The notes beneath the pieces are model-generated. The model was given only the letters and a program-made list of their open reading frames with translations. It had not been told where the DNA came from and ran no database searches. The position numbers were made by a program, and so were the translations under genes. Positions 1 to 8,159 of a stretch of 64,000 nucleotides of DNA are shown piece after piece; position 1 is the stretch's first letter, and every line of letters starts with the position of its first letter. The stretch spans positions 1-64,000 of the forward strand of contig JBBQLG010000013.1 of NCBI GenBank assembly GCA_038327655.1. The letters are read 5' to 3'. The DNA comes from JBBQLG01 sp038327655. GTDB taxonomy: Bacteria; Bacteroidota; Bacteroidia; Cytophagales; Spirosomataceae.

Positions 1-108
1 CCACCAGCAATGGCTAACCCCAACCCCTGAAGGGGCTTCACGGACTTAGTTACCGGTAACTAAGTCCGTGAAGCCCCTTCAGGGGTTGGGGTTAGCCATT
101 GCTGGTGG
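1..108. repeat. Perfect 108-bp palindrome (REP-like element)
   Basis: Bases 1-54 are the exact reverse complement of bases 55-108, with no spacer. The core of each arm is CCCCAACCCCTGAAGGGG followed by CTTCACGGACTTAG. A diverged relative with the same core lies at 36161-36262, so this is a dispersed palindromic family. It begins five bases beyond the stop codon of the M16 peptidase gene and may serve as its terminator. The element could extend left of the window. Perfect symmetry at this length is unusual because long palindromes are normally unstable. Confidence 0.9.
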
Positions 109-112
109 GGTA

Positions 113-2965
113 CTACTCCTTCTTCTGCTCCGGCATCAGCACCACCCGCACCACATTGGGTCCGAAATAGGTGTTGGCTGCGGCTTTTGTACTTTCGACG
201 GTTACCTTTTTGAGCTGCTCCGGTTCGCGCAGTACATCCGTTGGGTCATCCCCGTTGACGTACTGGCTGGATAGGTAGCTAAGCCAGAAATTATTGTCGC
301 GGAGCTGGTTCTCGGTCTCGCGCTGACTCTCGGCTTTGAACTTGGCGATGTCTTTTGGGTCGGCACCGTTCTTTTTCAGGTTGTCGATAGCGGCCATCGT
401 ACCGGCAATCAGTTTCTCCACGTTTTCGGGCGCACAGCCGAAACCGATGCGCATGGTGTAGCGCGGCACCGGGTATTTGCTGTACGAGCCGCTGGCCGAC
501 ACCCCATACACGCCACTTTCTTCTTCGCGCAGGGTTTCGGTGAGCTTAATTTCCAGGGCTTCGGCTAAGGCATCTACCTGCGTTGTGTTCTCCGTGCTCC
601 ACGTAAACGGCCCGCTGAAGACGAGTTGCACGGTGCTTTTCGGGTCGACGCCCTTGTACACCGTTTTGCTGATCTGCCCCGTCGGAATCCGAATACCGAG
701 GTCGTTGAACTGCTCCGTTTTGCCTGTTGCCGGTAAGCCGCCGAGGTACTTTTCAACGAGGGGGCGGAGCGTTTTCGCGTCGTAATTACCGACGAAAAAG
801 AACGTAAAATCACCCGCGTTGGCGAAGCGTTCCTTGTAAATCGCCACTGACCGGTCGAGGTCTATTTTGTCCAGATCGGCGGGTTTCAATGGCAGTCGGC
901 GGGGGTTGTAGTTGCCAAGCGTGACCTGTACCGTATCCTGAAACACCTTCGCGGGCGTGGGCGTGGCGACCTGGCTTTGCAGCAGACTGCGCTGGTTAGA
1001 CAGGAACCCTTTCACCACGTCTGCATCTTTGCGCGGCTGCGTAAAGTAGCTGTACGTCAGTTGCAGGGCCGTTTCGAGATCACGGGGGGTGGCCTGACCG
1101 CTGATGCCTTCGCTCAACTCGCTGATGTATGGCCCAACATTAACCGACTTACCGGACAGAAATTTCCCCAACTGAATCTGGTTGAACGCCCCGGTGCCGC
1201 CCAGCGTCACCAACGCCGAAGCATACCGCGCCGACATAAAATCGGTCAGGTTGTACAGCGAGGTGCCGCCGAAACTCGAGCCGGTGAATAGAATCTGATC
1301 GTTCTTGAAATCGGTCGGTTTCAGCACCACTCGGACACCGTTTTTGAGCACCCATTCCGTGACACCAATCTCGTTAATCTTCTTTTCGCTTACTACCGGG
1401 CCGGGCGTGGGCATGGTTGGTAGCAGCGGCTTGTTCAGCGTCTGATCCACATAGGCCGTTACGCCTTTACCGGCGTTGTTGATATAGCCGATCACCTGCT
1501 CCACCGTGGGTAGTTTGTCCTTTGCCGATTCGGGAGCCATGATCACGACTGCCCGGTTCTCGTTGGTGATGAACTGATTGACCAACCCGTTAATTTCTTT
1601 CAGCGTCAGGCCGGGCAGGGTTTTCTTCACAAAATCATTGTAGAAGCCGATGCTCGTAAATGGCTGCTGATCGGTGAAGTTCTGCACATACTCATTGACA
1701 TAGCTGCCCGACCGGGTTTTGTTGCGCTCCTTGTACGCCTGTTCGACGCCGGTGAGCAAATCACTTTTGGCGCGGGCCAATTCGGTTGCCGTAAAGCCGA
1801 AGTTCTTGACGCGGGCGTTTTCATCCAGCACGGCGTTGATGGCCCGCGACACGTCACCGTCTTTCGCCACGGCAAACGACGTGAACGCATCTAAGTTGCC
1901 GAGAAAGCCGCCGTAGTTGCTGGCACCATACAGAAACGGCGGGTCCGCTTTTTGGGTCAGTTCCTGAATCCGGTTACCGAGCATCGCGTTGAACAGGCTC
2001 CGCTCCAGACTGGCCCGCAAGTCGTTCAGGGTGCGCTCCTTGATCTCGGGCCGCTTGTAAATAATCTGGATCACGGTGTTCGGCTGTTCGTTATCCGTCA
2101 CAATCACCACTTTGGTGTCTTTGTGGGGCGCAATCGAGAATTCAGGACGGGGTTTGGCCAAAGTTACGGCCGGGATACGCCCGAACTTCTCCCGAATCAT
2201 GGCCTCGACTTTTGCCCCGTCGAAATCACCAACGGCCACAACGGCCATCAGATCGGGACGGTACCAGTCGTGGTAAAATTGCCGGAGCGTGGCGGGTTTG
2301 AAGGTTTTCAGAATGTCCTCCTTGCCGATGGGCAGGCGGTTGGCGTAGATGGAGTTGTTAAGAATCAGCGGAAAATACTTGTCCCGCATTCGCTGCTGCG
2401 CGCCCTGCCCTAACCGCCGTTCTTCCAGCACCACGCCCCGCTCCTTGTCGATCTCGACCGAATCGAGGGTGGCATTATGCGCCCAATCCTCCAGAATCTG
2501 CATCGACCGCTCGAATACATTGGCCGAGTCGGTCGGGACGGGCAGTTCATAGACCGTTTCGTCGAAACTGGTGTAAGCATTCAAATCGGCCCCGAAGCGC
2601 ACACCCGACGATTGCAGAAAGTTGACGAGTTCGTTTTTGGGGAAGTTTTTGGTGCCGTTGAAGGCCATGTGCTCCATGAAGTGTGCCAGGCCCTGTTGTT
2701 GGTCGGTTTCCAGCACCGACCCGGCCCGCACCACAAGCCGCAGTTCGGCCCGGTTCCTGGGTTCGGCATTTTTACGGATGTAATAGGTTAAGCCGTTCGC
2801 CAGTTTTCCCACCTTCACGTCGGGGTCCACGGGAATGGGCTGGGTGAGGTTTACAGCGGTGGACGCTGTAGCAACTGGCTTTTTAGGAAGTTTCTTGGGC
2901 AGGGGTTGGGCGATGGTGAGCATCGCACTCAGTACCAGCGCGGCTGGCAATAGTATTCGGGTCAT
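113..2965 (-). CDS. M16 (insulinase/pitrilysin) family zinc metallopeptidase, exported
   Basis: A 950-residue exported peptidase of the two-domain M16 type. It has an N-terminal signal peptide (about residues 1-20), then an active M16 domain with the inverted zinc motif HFMEH at residues 95-99. The distal glutamate ligand is probably E175 in the KERGVVLEE stretch. A second, inactive M16 half follows, as is usual for the full-length bacterial clamshell enzymes, and the length fits this class. The family degrades peptides and small proteins in the periplasm; the substrate cannot be told. The gene stands alone, is followed directly by the perfect palindrome, and is separated from the upstream toxin-antitoxin pair by about 75 bases. 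Confidence 0.93.
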   Translation of the reverse strand: MTRILLPAALVLSAMLTIAQPLPKKLPKKPVATASTAVNLTQPIPVDPDVKVGKLANGLTYYIRKNAEPRNRAELRLVVRAGSVLETDQQQGLAHFMEHMAFNGTKNFPKNELVNFLQSSGVRFGADLNAYTSFDETVYELPVPTDSANVFERSMQILEDWAHNATLDSVEIDKERGVVLEERRLGQGAQQRMRDKYFPLILNNSIYANRLPIGKEDILKTFKPATLRQFYHDWYRPDLMAVVAVGDFDGAKVEAMIREKFGRIPAVTLAKPRPEFSIAPHKDTKVVIVTDNEQPNTVIQIIYKRPEIKERTLNDLRASLERSLFNAMLGNRIQELTQKADPPFLYGASNYGGFLGNLDAFTSFAVAKDGDVSRAINAVLDENARVKNFGFTATELARAKSDLLTGVEQAYKERNKTRSGSYVNEYVQNFTDQQPFTSIGFYNDFVKKTLPGLTLKEINGLVNQFITNENRAVVIMAPESAKDKLPTVEQVIGYINNAGKGVTAYVDQTLNKPLLPTMPTPGPVVSEKKINEIGVTEWVLKNGVRVVLKPTDFKNDQILFTGSSFGGTSLYNLTDFMSARYASALVTLGGTGAFNQIQLGKFLSGKSVNVGPYISELSEGISGQATPRDLETALQLTYSYFTQPRKDADVVKGFLSNQRSLLQSQVATPTPAKVFQDTVQVTLGNYNPRRLPLKPADLDKIDLDRSVAIYKERFANAGDFTFFFVGNYDAKTLRPLVEKYLGGLPATGKTEQFNDLGIRIPTGQISKTVYKGVDPKSTVQLVFSGPFTWSTENTTQVDALAEALEIKLTETLREEESGVYGVSASGSYSKYPVPRYTMRIGFGCAPENVEKLIAGTMAAIDNLKKNGADPKDIAKFKAESQRETENQLRDNNFWLSYLSSQYVNGDDPTDVLREPEQLKKVTVESTKAAANTYFGPNVVRVVLMPEQKKE

Positions 2966-3040
2966 GATGCGTGTTTTCGTAGGCTACTTATGTAACGATA
3001 TAACCCGAAAATAACGCACAATGTCTGTTGCCGGTTAAGG

Positions 3041-3367
3041 TTATTCGAGTTCGTTCAGCAAGTCATCCAGTTCGCCTTCGTCCAGGTTTTCCTGTTCGGA
3101 CTTGTCATAAATAAAAAGCAGGTAAATCGTTTCGCCTGTCACCTGCACGTGGGTGATTAGTCGTGACCCTCCCGCCTTTCCTTTCCCTTTGCTGGTGATG
3201 GCAAGCCTTATTTTATAGCAGTTCTGCCCCAAGGCGGTTCCCATTTCGGGGTCTTCCTTAAGTTGATCGACCAACCGTTGTAAATCCGCTTTTAGTGACC
3301 GGTGCTTCTTTGACAGTCGCTTAATTTGGCGATCAAAAGAGGGAATGGTCTCGACGCTATAACTCAT
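3041..3367 (-). CDS. RelE/ParE-superfamily toxin
   Basis: A 108-residue protein with the layout of RelE/ParE toxins: an N-terminal basic helical hairpin (SFDRQIKRLSKKH), a central strand region with YKIRLAITSKGKGKAGGSR, and a C-terminal strand VTGETIYLLFIYDKSE. Family members are ribosome-dependent mRNA interferases or gyrase inhibitors; which applies here cannot be read from sequence. It is the second gene of a two-gene operon. Its ATG lies inside the end of the antitoxin gene (11-base overlap), the usual coupling that keeps antitoxin in excess. The C-terminus is acidic (EGELDDLLNELE). Confidence 0.82.
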   Translation of the reverse strand: MSYSVETIPSFDRQIKRLSKKHRSLKADLQRLVDQLKEDPEMGTALGQNCYKIRLAITSKGKGKAGGSRLITHVQVTGETIYLLFIYDKSEQENLDEGELDDLLNELE

Positions 3368-3572
3368 TGAGCAGGTCTTCTACCGATCGGCCTTTCAATT
3401 TACCCTGCTTAATGAGGTTAACTTCCTTTACCGCCTGACGAATATCCGCTTTAAGCTGCTCTTTAGGTGAAAGTTCCTCTTCGACGGCAGCGACTTTAGC
3501 AAACTTGAGACTTTTAACCAACTCCAGGAAAAACGAGGCCTTTTTATCCGGCACCTGAATAGTGAACTGCAT
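3357..3572 (-). CDS. Antitoxin partner of RelE/ParE toxin
   Basis: A 71-residue, charged, mostly helical protein just upstream of, and overlapping, the RelE/ParE-like toxin gene. Position, size and overlap identify it as the antitoxin; the sequence does not clearly belong to a named antitoxin family. The N-terminal strand (MQFTIQVPDKKASFF) followed by helices resembles small Bacteroidota antitoxins that carry a short DNA-binding strand and a toxin-wrapping C-terminal tail ending in VEDLLNEL. A -7 box TAATTTTG lies about 26 bases upstream. Such operons are normally autorepressed by the antitoxin-toxin complex, although no clear operator was seen. Confidence 0.7.
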   Translation of the reverse strand: MQFTIQVPDKKASFFLELVKSLKFAKVAAVEEELSPKEQLKADIRQAVKEVNLIKQGKLKGRSVEDLLNEL

Positions 3573-3597
3573 ACAATGATCTGTTTTTTAGCGATAA

Positions 3598-3605
3598 CAA
3601 AATTA
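3598..3605 (-). promoter_or_regulatory. Candidate -7 box for the toxin-antitoxin operon
   Basis: On the minus strand the bases read TAATTTTG, matching the Bacteroidota -7 consensus TAnnTTTG, about 26 bases before the antitoxin start. No good TTG was found at the expected -33 spacing, so the call is tentative. Confidence 0.35.
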
Positions 3606-3660
3606 CGAATTGTTTCAGACACAGGCCACTGCGCCCTGCAGATGTTGGCCCCATACACAC

Positions 3661-4053
3661 TCAGTGCTTCCAGAGCAGCAAGGCCGCGACAGCCACCGAA
3701 GCCAGCCCGGACAACCAGAGAATCCAGACCACCCAGGAAGCGGGCGTCTCCGATTTTGGTGAATAAAGCCAGGCAACTTCCCGGTTAGGAGCCATCTTGC
3801 CGACACTGTTGGATGCACACCAGGCATCCCAATCGTCATAATCGACAAACTGCGCGAGGGCATCCAGCAGGCCCGGTGTTGTTACTGACGATTGCCAGAA
3901 TAATTGTAGATCTTGGGCTTCTAACCAGCAATCGGTGTAGGCCAGTACCTGTTCACTGAGGAACGCGAAATCCCGCAATTCCCAATGCTCGGCCGGTTCC
4001 CATTGCAGCACCCGTTCAATCTGATGTTTGAGGTCGTTTACGTGTTGACTCAC
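3661..4053 (-). CDS. Small tail-anchored membrane protein of unknown function
   Basis: About 130 residues. A longer reading would run 135 bases into the acyltransferase gene, so I start at the GTG at 4053. That codon overlaps the TGA stop of the upstream gene (GTGA) and is preceded by an AAGG-type ribosome-binding site. The N-terminal 100 residues are soluble, rich in Trp, Asp and Glu. The C-terminus is a single hydrophobic helix (WVVWILWLSGLASVAVAALL) followed by a short basic tail, implying a C-terminally anchored inner-membrane protein. I do not recognise the family. Translational coupling to the NagX-like acyltransferase suggests that the two act together or share stoichiometry. Confidence 0.65.
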   Translation of the reverse strand: MSQHVNDLKHQIERVLQWEPAEHWELRDFAFLSEQVLAYTDCWLEAQDLQLFWQSSVTTPGLLDALAQFVDYDDWDAWCASNSVGKMAPNREVAWLYSPKSETPASWVVWILWLSGLASVAVAALLLWKH

Positions 4054-5213
4054 ACCTTGATGATGATATTTTTCCGGTACATCCAGCCCGCAATAACGGC
4101 CCAGATCAAGACAAACGTCAGCGCACCGGCCAATGATGCGTTGAGTGGATTGGTGAACAACGGAACGATAAATGAGTCGTACAACCATTGTTTCAACCCC
4201 ACGTCGGTACCGTCGGGCCGGGTGATGTGAATGAGGTTCATGATGCGCGGAATCAGGCCGGAGAGGAAGAAAACGGTAATCGCATTGACGCCGAACGCTA
4301 CAAAAAAGCCGGTTCCCCGCCGACGCCCCTGCACATCAATGAGCCAGTAGCACGTCGACAGTCCCACCATCGCCAGACCGGCTGCCAACAGCACGTATGA
4401 ACTCGTCCACAATTGTTTGTTGATGGGGAAAAACGCATCCCAGACGTAAGCAGCCAGCACAGTTAGCACACCCACCGTGAACAGCCAGGCCATGCGCTCC
4501 CCCGCCGGACGGTTCGAACGTAACCAGGTGCCAGTCAATACGCCAAACAGCCCGGTACCAATGGCGGGAACGGTGCTCAGCAGGCCCTCGGGGTCCCAGA
4601 CGCGGGTTGGCTTGTAGTTATGAACACCCAGCACCACCCGGTCGAGCCAGGCGCTGAGGTTCGACGCCGGTTCGAGATTGGCTGCGCCAGCACCAGGCAC
4701 GGGCACGACGGTCATCAGCAACCAGTACCCAATCAGCAGACCGGCCATGATCCAGCCCTGTTGCCTTGGCGTTGTTTTCACGAAAATCAGCGACGTAAAC
4801 AGGTAGACCAACGCGATGCGCTGCAACACACCCATAACGCGGACGGTAGCAAAGTTGAAACTCGGAAACAAGTTCAGAAACAGTCCCAGCCCGAACAGCG
4901 TCAAGCTACGGCGGACGATTTTACGGATCGCATCGCCATGCCGGTCCGGGGTCAGGCGGGCACTGTCTAAAGCGAAAGTGATGGAGACGCCGACAATAAA
5001 CAGGAAAAACGGAAAGACCAGGTCGGTGGGTGTCCAGCCGTTCCAGGGAGCGTGTTCGAGGGGGGCGTAGATGTGGCCCCAGTCGCCGGGATTATTGACG
5101 AGGGTCATACCCGCGACGGTCAGGCCCCGAAAAAAATCGAGCGACAGCAATCGGGCGGGCGGGGTAGACGAAGGCATGGGCTGAACACCAGCCGGAGACG
5201 TTGTGGCTTGCAT
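4050..5213 (-). CDS. COG4299/DUF5009 membrane acyltransferase (NagX/HGSNAT-like)
   Basis: A 387-residue polytopic inner-membrane protein of the family related to heparan-alpha-glucosaminide N-acetyltransferase and bacterial NagX. Family signatures are LDFFRGLTVAGM near the first membrane segment, a histidine in the following loop (EHAPWNGWTPTDLVFPFFLF), and a late FPINKQLWTSSYVLLAAG segment. Hydrophobic stretches suggest about ten helices. In other bacteria nagX sits in N-acetylglucosamine utilisation loci. Here a NagB-type deaminase lies about 1 kb upstream on the same strand, which supports an amino-sugar role. A paralogue occurs at 45002-46135. The gene overlaps the small membrane-protein gene downstream by four bases. 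Confidence 0.88.
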   Translation of the reverse strand: MQATTSPAGVQPMPSSTPPARLLSLDFFRGLTVAGMTLVNNPGDWGHIYAPLEHAPWNGWTPTDLVFPFFLFIVGVSITFALDSARLTPDRHGDAIRKIVRRSLTLFGLGLFLNLFPSFNFATVRVMGVLQRIALVYLFTSLIFVKTTPRQQGWIMAGLLIGYWLLMTVVPVPGAGAANLEPASNLSAWLDRVVLGVHNYKPTRVWDPEGLLSTVPAIGTGLFGVLTGTWLRSNRPAGERMAWLFTVGVLTVLAAYVWDAFFPINKQLWTSSYVLLAAGLAMVGLSTCYWLIDVQGRRRGTGFFVAFGVNAITVFFLSGLIPRIMNLIHITRPDGTDVGLKQWLYDSFIVPLFTNPLNASLAGALTFVLIWAVIAGWMYRKNIIIKV

Positions 5214-5278
5214 GGCAAAGCGGATAAAGCAGTCGAAGTACCGAAAGTACGCGAAATACCGATTGCTTTACCCACCCG

Positions 5279-6046
5279 TTACCGAAACACCGCCGACAGT
5301 TTCTTTTCCAGATCGCGTTCTAATTTGGCCAGCCCTTCTGAATTGCCCAGATACGTCAACGCCCGGTGATGCCGCAGATCGAAGGGAATATCGCCCACGG
5401 CCTGCGTGATGGGAATAACGATTTTACCCAGCGTGTGGGCGATCCCCGTTTCGTAAAATACGTTCGGGTTACGGTCGGTGAAATCAGTGATAACGACCCG
5501 CGAAGTATAAATCAGATCGAATACGTCCTGAATCAAAATGCTGTTATCCCAAATGTCGTCGGCGCGTTTACACTCGATGTGTAACCGGCTGCACACCGCC
5601 CGGATGGCCGCATACGTGCCGGAAAACTTACCATCGAACGGCATCATCACCGACAACCGGTTCGTTTCGACGGGTTTGTCCGGCAAGCGAAACACGTCGG
5701 GCGCGAAGGTGACGACCCGCGTCGGCTCGGTTGGGTGAACGGTTGAGACAAAATCGTGAACGACGCCGTTCTTTAATCTGGTTTTTTTGTCGGCGATGTA
5801 GCGTTCAATCTCTAATGCATTGCCGCTGCCTTCGTCGATGATCTTAGCCAGTACCTGCAAACAGTTGCCTTCGTAGTCTTCATCCCGGAAATCCAGGCTC
5901 CGCAGTAAACGCGGATGTTCTTCAACAATCTCCTGACAGTTAGTTAGGTAGCCTAATTTTATCCAGTCCGACCGGGTGAAGTTGGGGTACACAAAATCCT
6001 GTAAGGCTAAAAGTCGGCTGTTCTTTTGTTTGTTGGTCCGGGTCAT
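5279..6046 (-). CDS. Two-domain protein with C-terminal nucleoside deoxyribosyltransferase/TIR-like fold, possible immune effector
   Basis: A 255-residue soluble protein. The C-terminal half (about residues 120-255) carries LSVMMPFDGKF, then a CKRADDIWDNS segment, VVITDFTDRNPNVFYETGI and IAHTLGKIVIPITQ. This pattern resembles the Rossmann-like family related to nucleoside 2-deoxyribosyltransferases and TIR-like NAD-processing domains. The conserved Asp and Glu of TDFTDRNPNVFYE are the likely nucleotide-handling residues. The N-terminal about 95 residues (LLALQDFVYPNFTRSDW to the NALEIERYI region) form a helical domain that looks like a short effector-associated module. No membrane segment is present. 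Such modules occur in bacterial conflict systems, but no sensor gene is adjacent, so a defence role is inference. Confidence 0.6.
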   Translation of the reverse strand: MTRTNKQKNSRLLALQDFVYPNFTRSDWIKLGYLTNCQEIVEEHPRLLRSLDFRDEDYEGNCLQVLAKIIDEGSGNALEIERYIADKKTRLKNGVVHDFVSTVHPTEPTRVVTFAPDVFRLPDKPVETNRLSVMMPFDGKFSGTYAAIRAVCSRLHIECKRADDIWDNSILIQDVFDLIYTSRVVITDFTDRNPNVFYETGIAHTLGKIVIPITQAVGDIPFDLRHHRALTYLGNSEGLAKLERDLEKKLSAVFR

Positions 6047-6059
6047 ATCGCGAGTGAAA

Positions 6060-6111
6060 TATAATACAAAAAGCGAATAGTCTCGTAAAACTATTCGCTT
6101 TTTGTATTATA
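6060..6111. terminator. Strong bidirectional hairpin terminator after nagB
   Basis: Twenty-one-base perfect arms (6060-6080 and 6091-6111) enclose a ten-base loop, with AAAAAGCG/CGCTTTTT at mid-stem giving a U-rich exit on the minus strand. It lies just beyond the NagB stop and before the next minus-strand gene. Confidence 0.85.
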
Positions 6112-6123
6112 ATAAACACTTGC

Positions 6124-8082
6124 TTAAAATTTCCAGCGCACGAAGGCCTCCATCGCTTCGTATTCGGCCAGCCCCAGGCGGTTGTAGCGGGCGGCTGTCG
6201 TACGGTTTCGCTCTTCGGCCCGCTGCCAGAACTCCCGCGAATCGGTGCCCTGATACACCACACCATCCTTCTGCGACTGGTGCTTGAAAATGCCCAGCCG
6301 CTTTTTCATGACCTGATCCGGCGACATCGGCACGGCCATCTCGATCTCATGCGTATCCCACTCGGCCCACGCTCCCCGGTACAGCCACACCCAGCAGTCT
6401 TTCATAAAGTTCTTGTGACTGAGTCGCCGAACGGCTTCCATGATCGCGTCTAAACAGACCTTGTGCGTACCGTGTGGATCGGCGAGGTCACCGGCGGCAT
6501 AAATCTGATGCGGTTTGATTTTTTCGATTAACTCCATCACAACCAAAACATCCGCTTCGCTCAGTGGCTTCTTCTCGACCGTGCCCGTCTCGTAAAAGGG
6601 CATGTTCAGGAAATGCGCGTTTTCGAGGGGAACACCTACGAATCGGCAGGTCGATTTGGCTTCACCCCGTCGGATCAGCCCTTTTACGTGCCGCACCTCC
6701 GGCGTATCCATTACGCTGTCCTTTTTAGCCCGCAGAAACGCGGCTGCATCCTGGAAAATACGGGTTGCTTCGGGGCTGTCGATACCGAACTGCATGTTGA
6801 AATCGACCACGTAATCGGCAAAACGCAGGGCCTCGTCATCCGCCACGGCAATGTTACCGGACGTTTGATAACCCACATGTACGTCGTGCCCCTGATCGAC
6901 CAATCGCTGAAACGTGCCACCCATCGAAATAATATCATCGTCGGGGTGGGGGCTGAAAAGCAGGCAGCGTTTGTGAGCGGGCAGGGCGCGTTCGGGGCGA
7001 TTGGTATCGTCGGCGTTGGGTTTGCCGCCCGGCCAGCCCGTGATGGTGTGCTGAAGCTGATTGAAGACGTCGATGTTGATGTCATACGCCTGCCCATACT
7101 GCGCCAGCAGATCACTCACACCATTATCGTTGTAATCGCGGTCGGTGAGTTTCAGGATGGGTTTTTCCAGCGTCATCGACAGGTACGTGACCGCCTTTTT
7201 AGTCATCTTATTGTCCCAGACCACCGAATCCACGAGCCACGGCGTGCGCATCCGGGTCAGTTCCGACGCGGCCGCTTCGTCGATCACGAACAGGGCGTTG
7301 GGGTGCGTTTGGAGGTACGACGCCGGGTTCGACTCGGTAACGGTACCTTCTACCGCCCCGCTGATAACCGGTGCTTTGCGCTCTCCCCAGGCCAGCAACA
7401 CCACGCGACGGGCACTCAAAATCGGCGCGACGCCCATCGTAATGGCTTTGCGCGGGGTGCGGGACAATCCACCAAAATCGACCGAAGCAGCAGCCCGCGT
7501 CGACAAGTCGAGCATCATCAGGCGGGTGTGCGAATTGATGAGCGAACCCGGTTCATTGAAGCCGATGTGGCCGTTGGCGCCGATGCCGAGCAACTGAAAA
7601 TCCAGTCCCCCGGCGGCTTCGATCTGGGCTTCGTACTGTCGGCAGAATTCCGCCACTTTGTCGTAACGCAGCGTTCCGTCGGGTACGTGGTAGTTGGTAA
7701 CCGGAATGTCGACATGATCGAATAACTGCTCCTTCATGAACCGCCAGTAGCTCTGCAACCCATCGGCTTCCATCGGATAATATTCATCCAGATTGAAGGA
7801 GACAACGTTTTTGAAGCTTAACCCTTCTTCACGGTGCATCCGGATCAGTTCGGCGTAGACCGTTTTCGGCGAGGAACCGGTTGCTAAACCGAGTACGCAG
7901 GGGTTGCCTTCGCTTTGTTTCTGCCGGATCAGGTCCGCAATTTCGTGCGCTACTGCCCGGGAGGCATCTTTGGCGTCGGCGTAAATAAAGGTCGGAATCT
8001 TCTCGTAGGTAATTGCCGACTGAACGGGCGCGCCCGGTACGCGCCCCTCGGCGGTATCCGCTAATGCAGTTTCACTACTCAT
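6124..8082 (-). CDS. nagB: Glucosamine-6-phosphate deaminase fused to LmbE/PIG-L deacetylase-like domain
   Basis: About 652 residues from the ATG at 8082. The frame stays open further upstream into the dehydrogenase gene, but that extension has no family match. The N-terminal half is a NagB isomerase-deaminase with LGLATGSSPKTVY, FNLDEYYP and GIGANGHIGFNEPGS; it converts glucosamine-6-phosphate to fructose-6-phosphate and ammonia. The C-terminal half is LmbE/PIG-L-like with the metal motif SPHPDDDIISMGG and a second motif DPHGTHKVC, typical of amino-sugar deacetylases. This long form is characteristic of Bacteroidota and would couple deacetylation-type chemistry to deamination. It follows the Gfo/Idh/MocA gene by 77 bases, probably in one transcript, and ends at a strong terminator. 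Confidence 0.92.
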   Translation of the reverse strand: MSSETALADTAEGRVPGAPVQSAITYEKIPTFIYADAKDASRAVAHEIADLIRQKQSEGNPCVLGLATGSSPKTVYAELIRMHREEGLSFKNVVSFNLDEYYPMEADGLQSYWRFMKEQLFDHVDIPVTNYHVPDGTLRYDKVAEFCRQYEAQIEAAGGLDFQLLGIGANGHIGFNEPGSLINSHTRLMMLDLSTRAAASVDFGGLSRTPRKAITMGVAPILSARRVVLLAWGERKAPVISGAVEGTVTESNPASYLQTHPNALFVIDEAAASELTRMRTPWLVDSVVWDNKMTKKAVTYLSMTLEKPILKLTDRDYNDNGVSDLLAQYGQAYDINIDVFNQLQHTITGWPGGKPNADDTNRPERALPAHKRCLLFSPHPDDDIISMGGTFQRLVDQGHDVHVGYQTSGNIAVADDEALRFADYVVDFNMQFGIDSPEATRIFQDAAAFLRAKKDSVMDTPEVRHVKGLIRRGEAKSTCRFVGVPLENAHFLNMPFYETGTVEKKPLSEADVLVVMELIEKIKPHQIYAAGDLADPHGTHKVCLDAIMEAVRRLSHKNFMKDCWVWLYRGAWAEWDTHEIEMAVPMSPDQVMKKRLGIFKHQSQKDGVVYQGTDSREFWQRAEERNRTTAARYNRLGLAEYEAMEAFVRWKF

Positions 8083-8159
8083 TGGCAGGCATAGGTTGGT
8101 GATGCTGAACCCAAAGTTGGCAAAAATCACCCAACCCCGAACGCCGACCGGGTTAATTT

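Noticed and set aside
6613..7725. Long open frame (370 codons) on the plus strand
   Set aside because: It is antisense to the nagB-LmbE gene, has no family motif and follows from the high GC content of the true gene.
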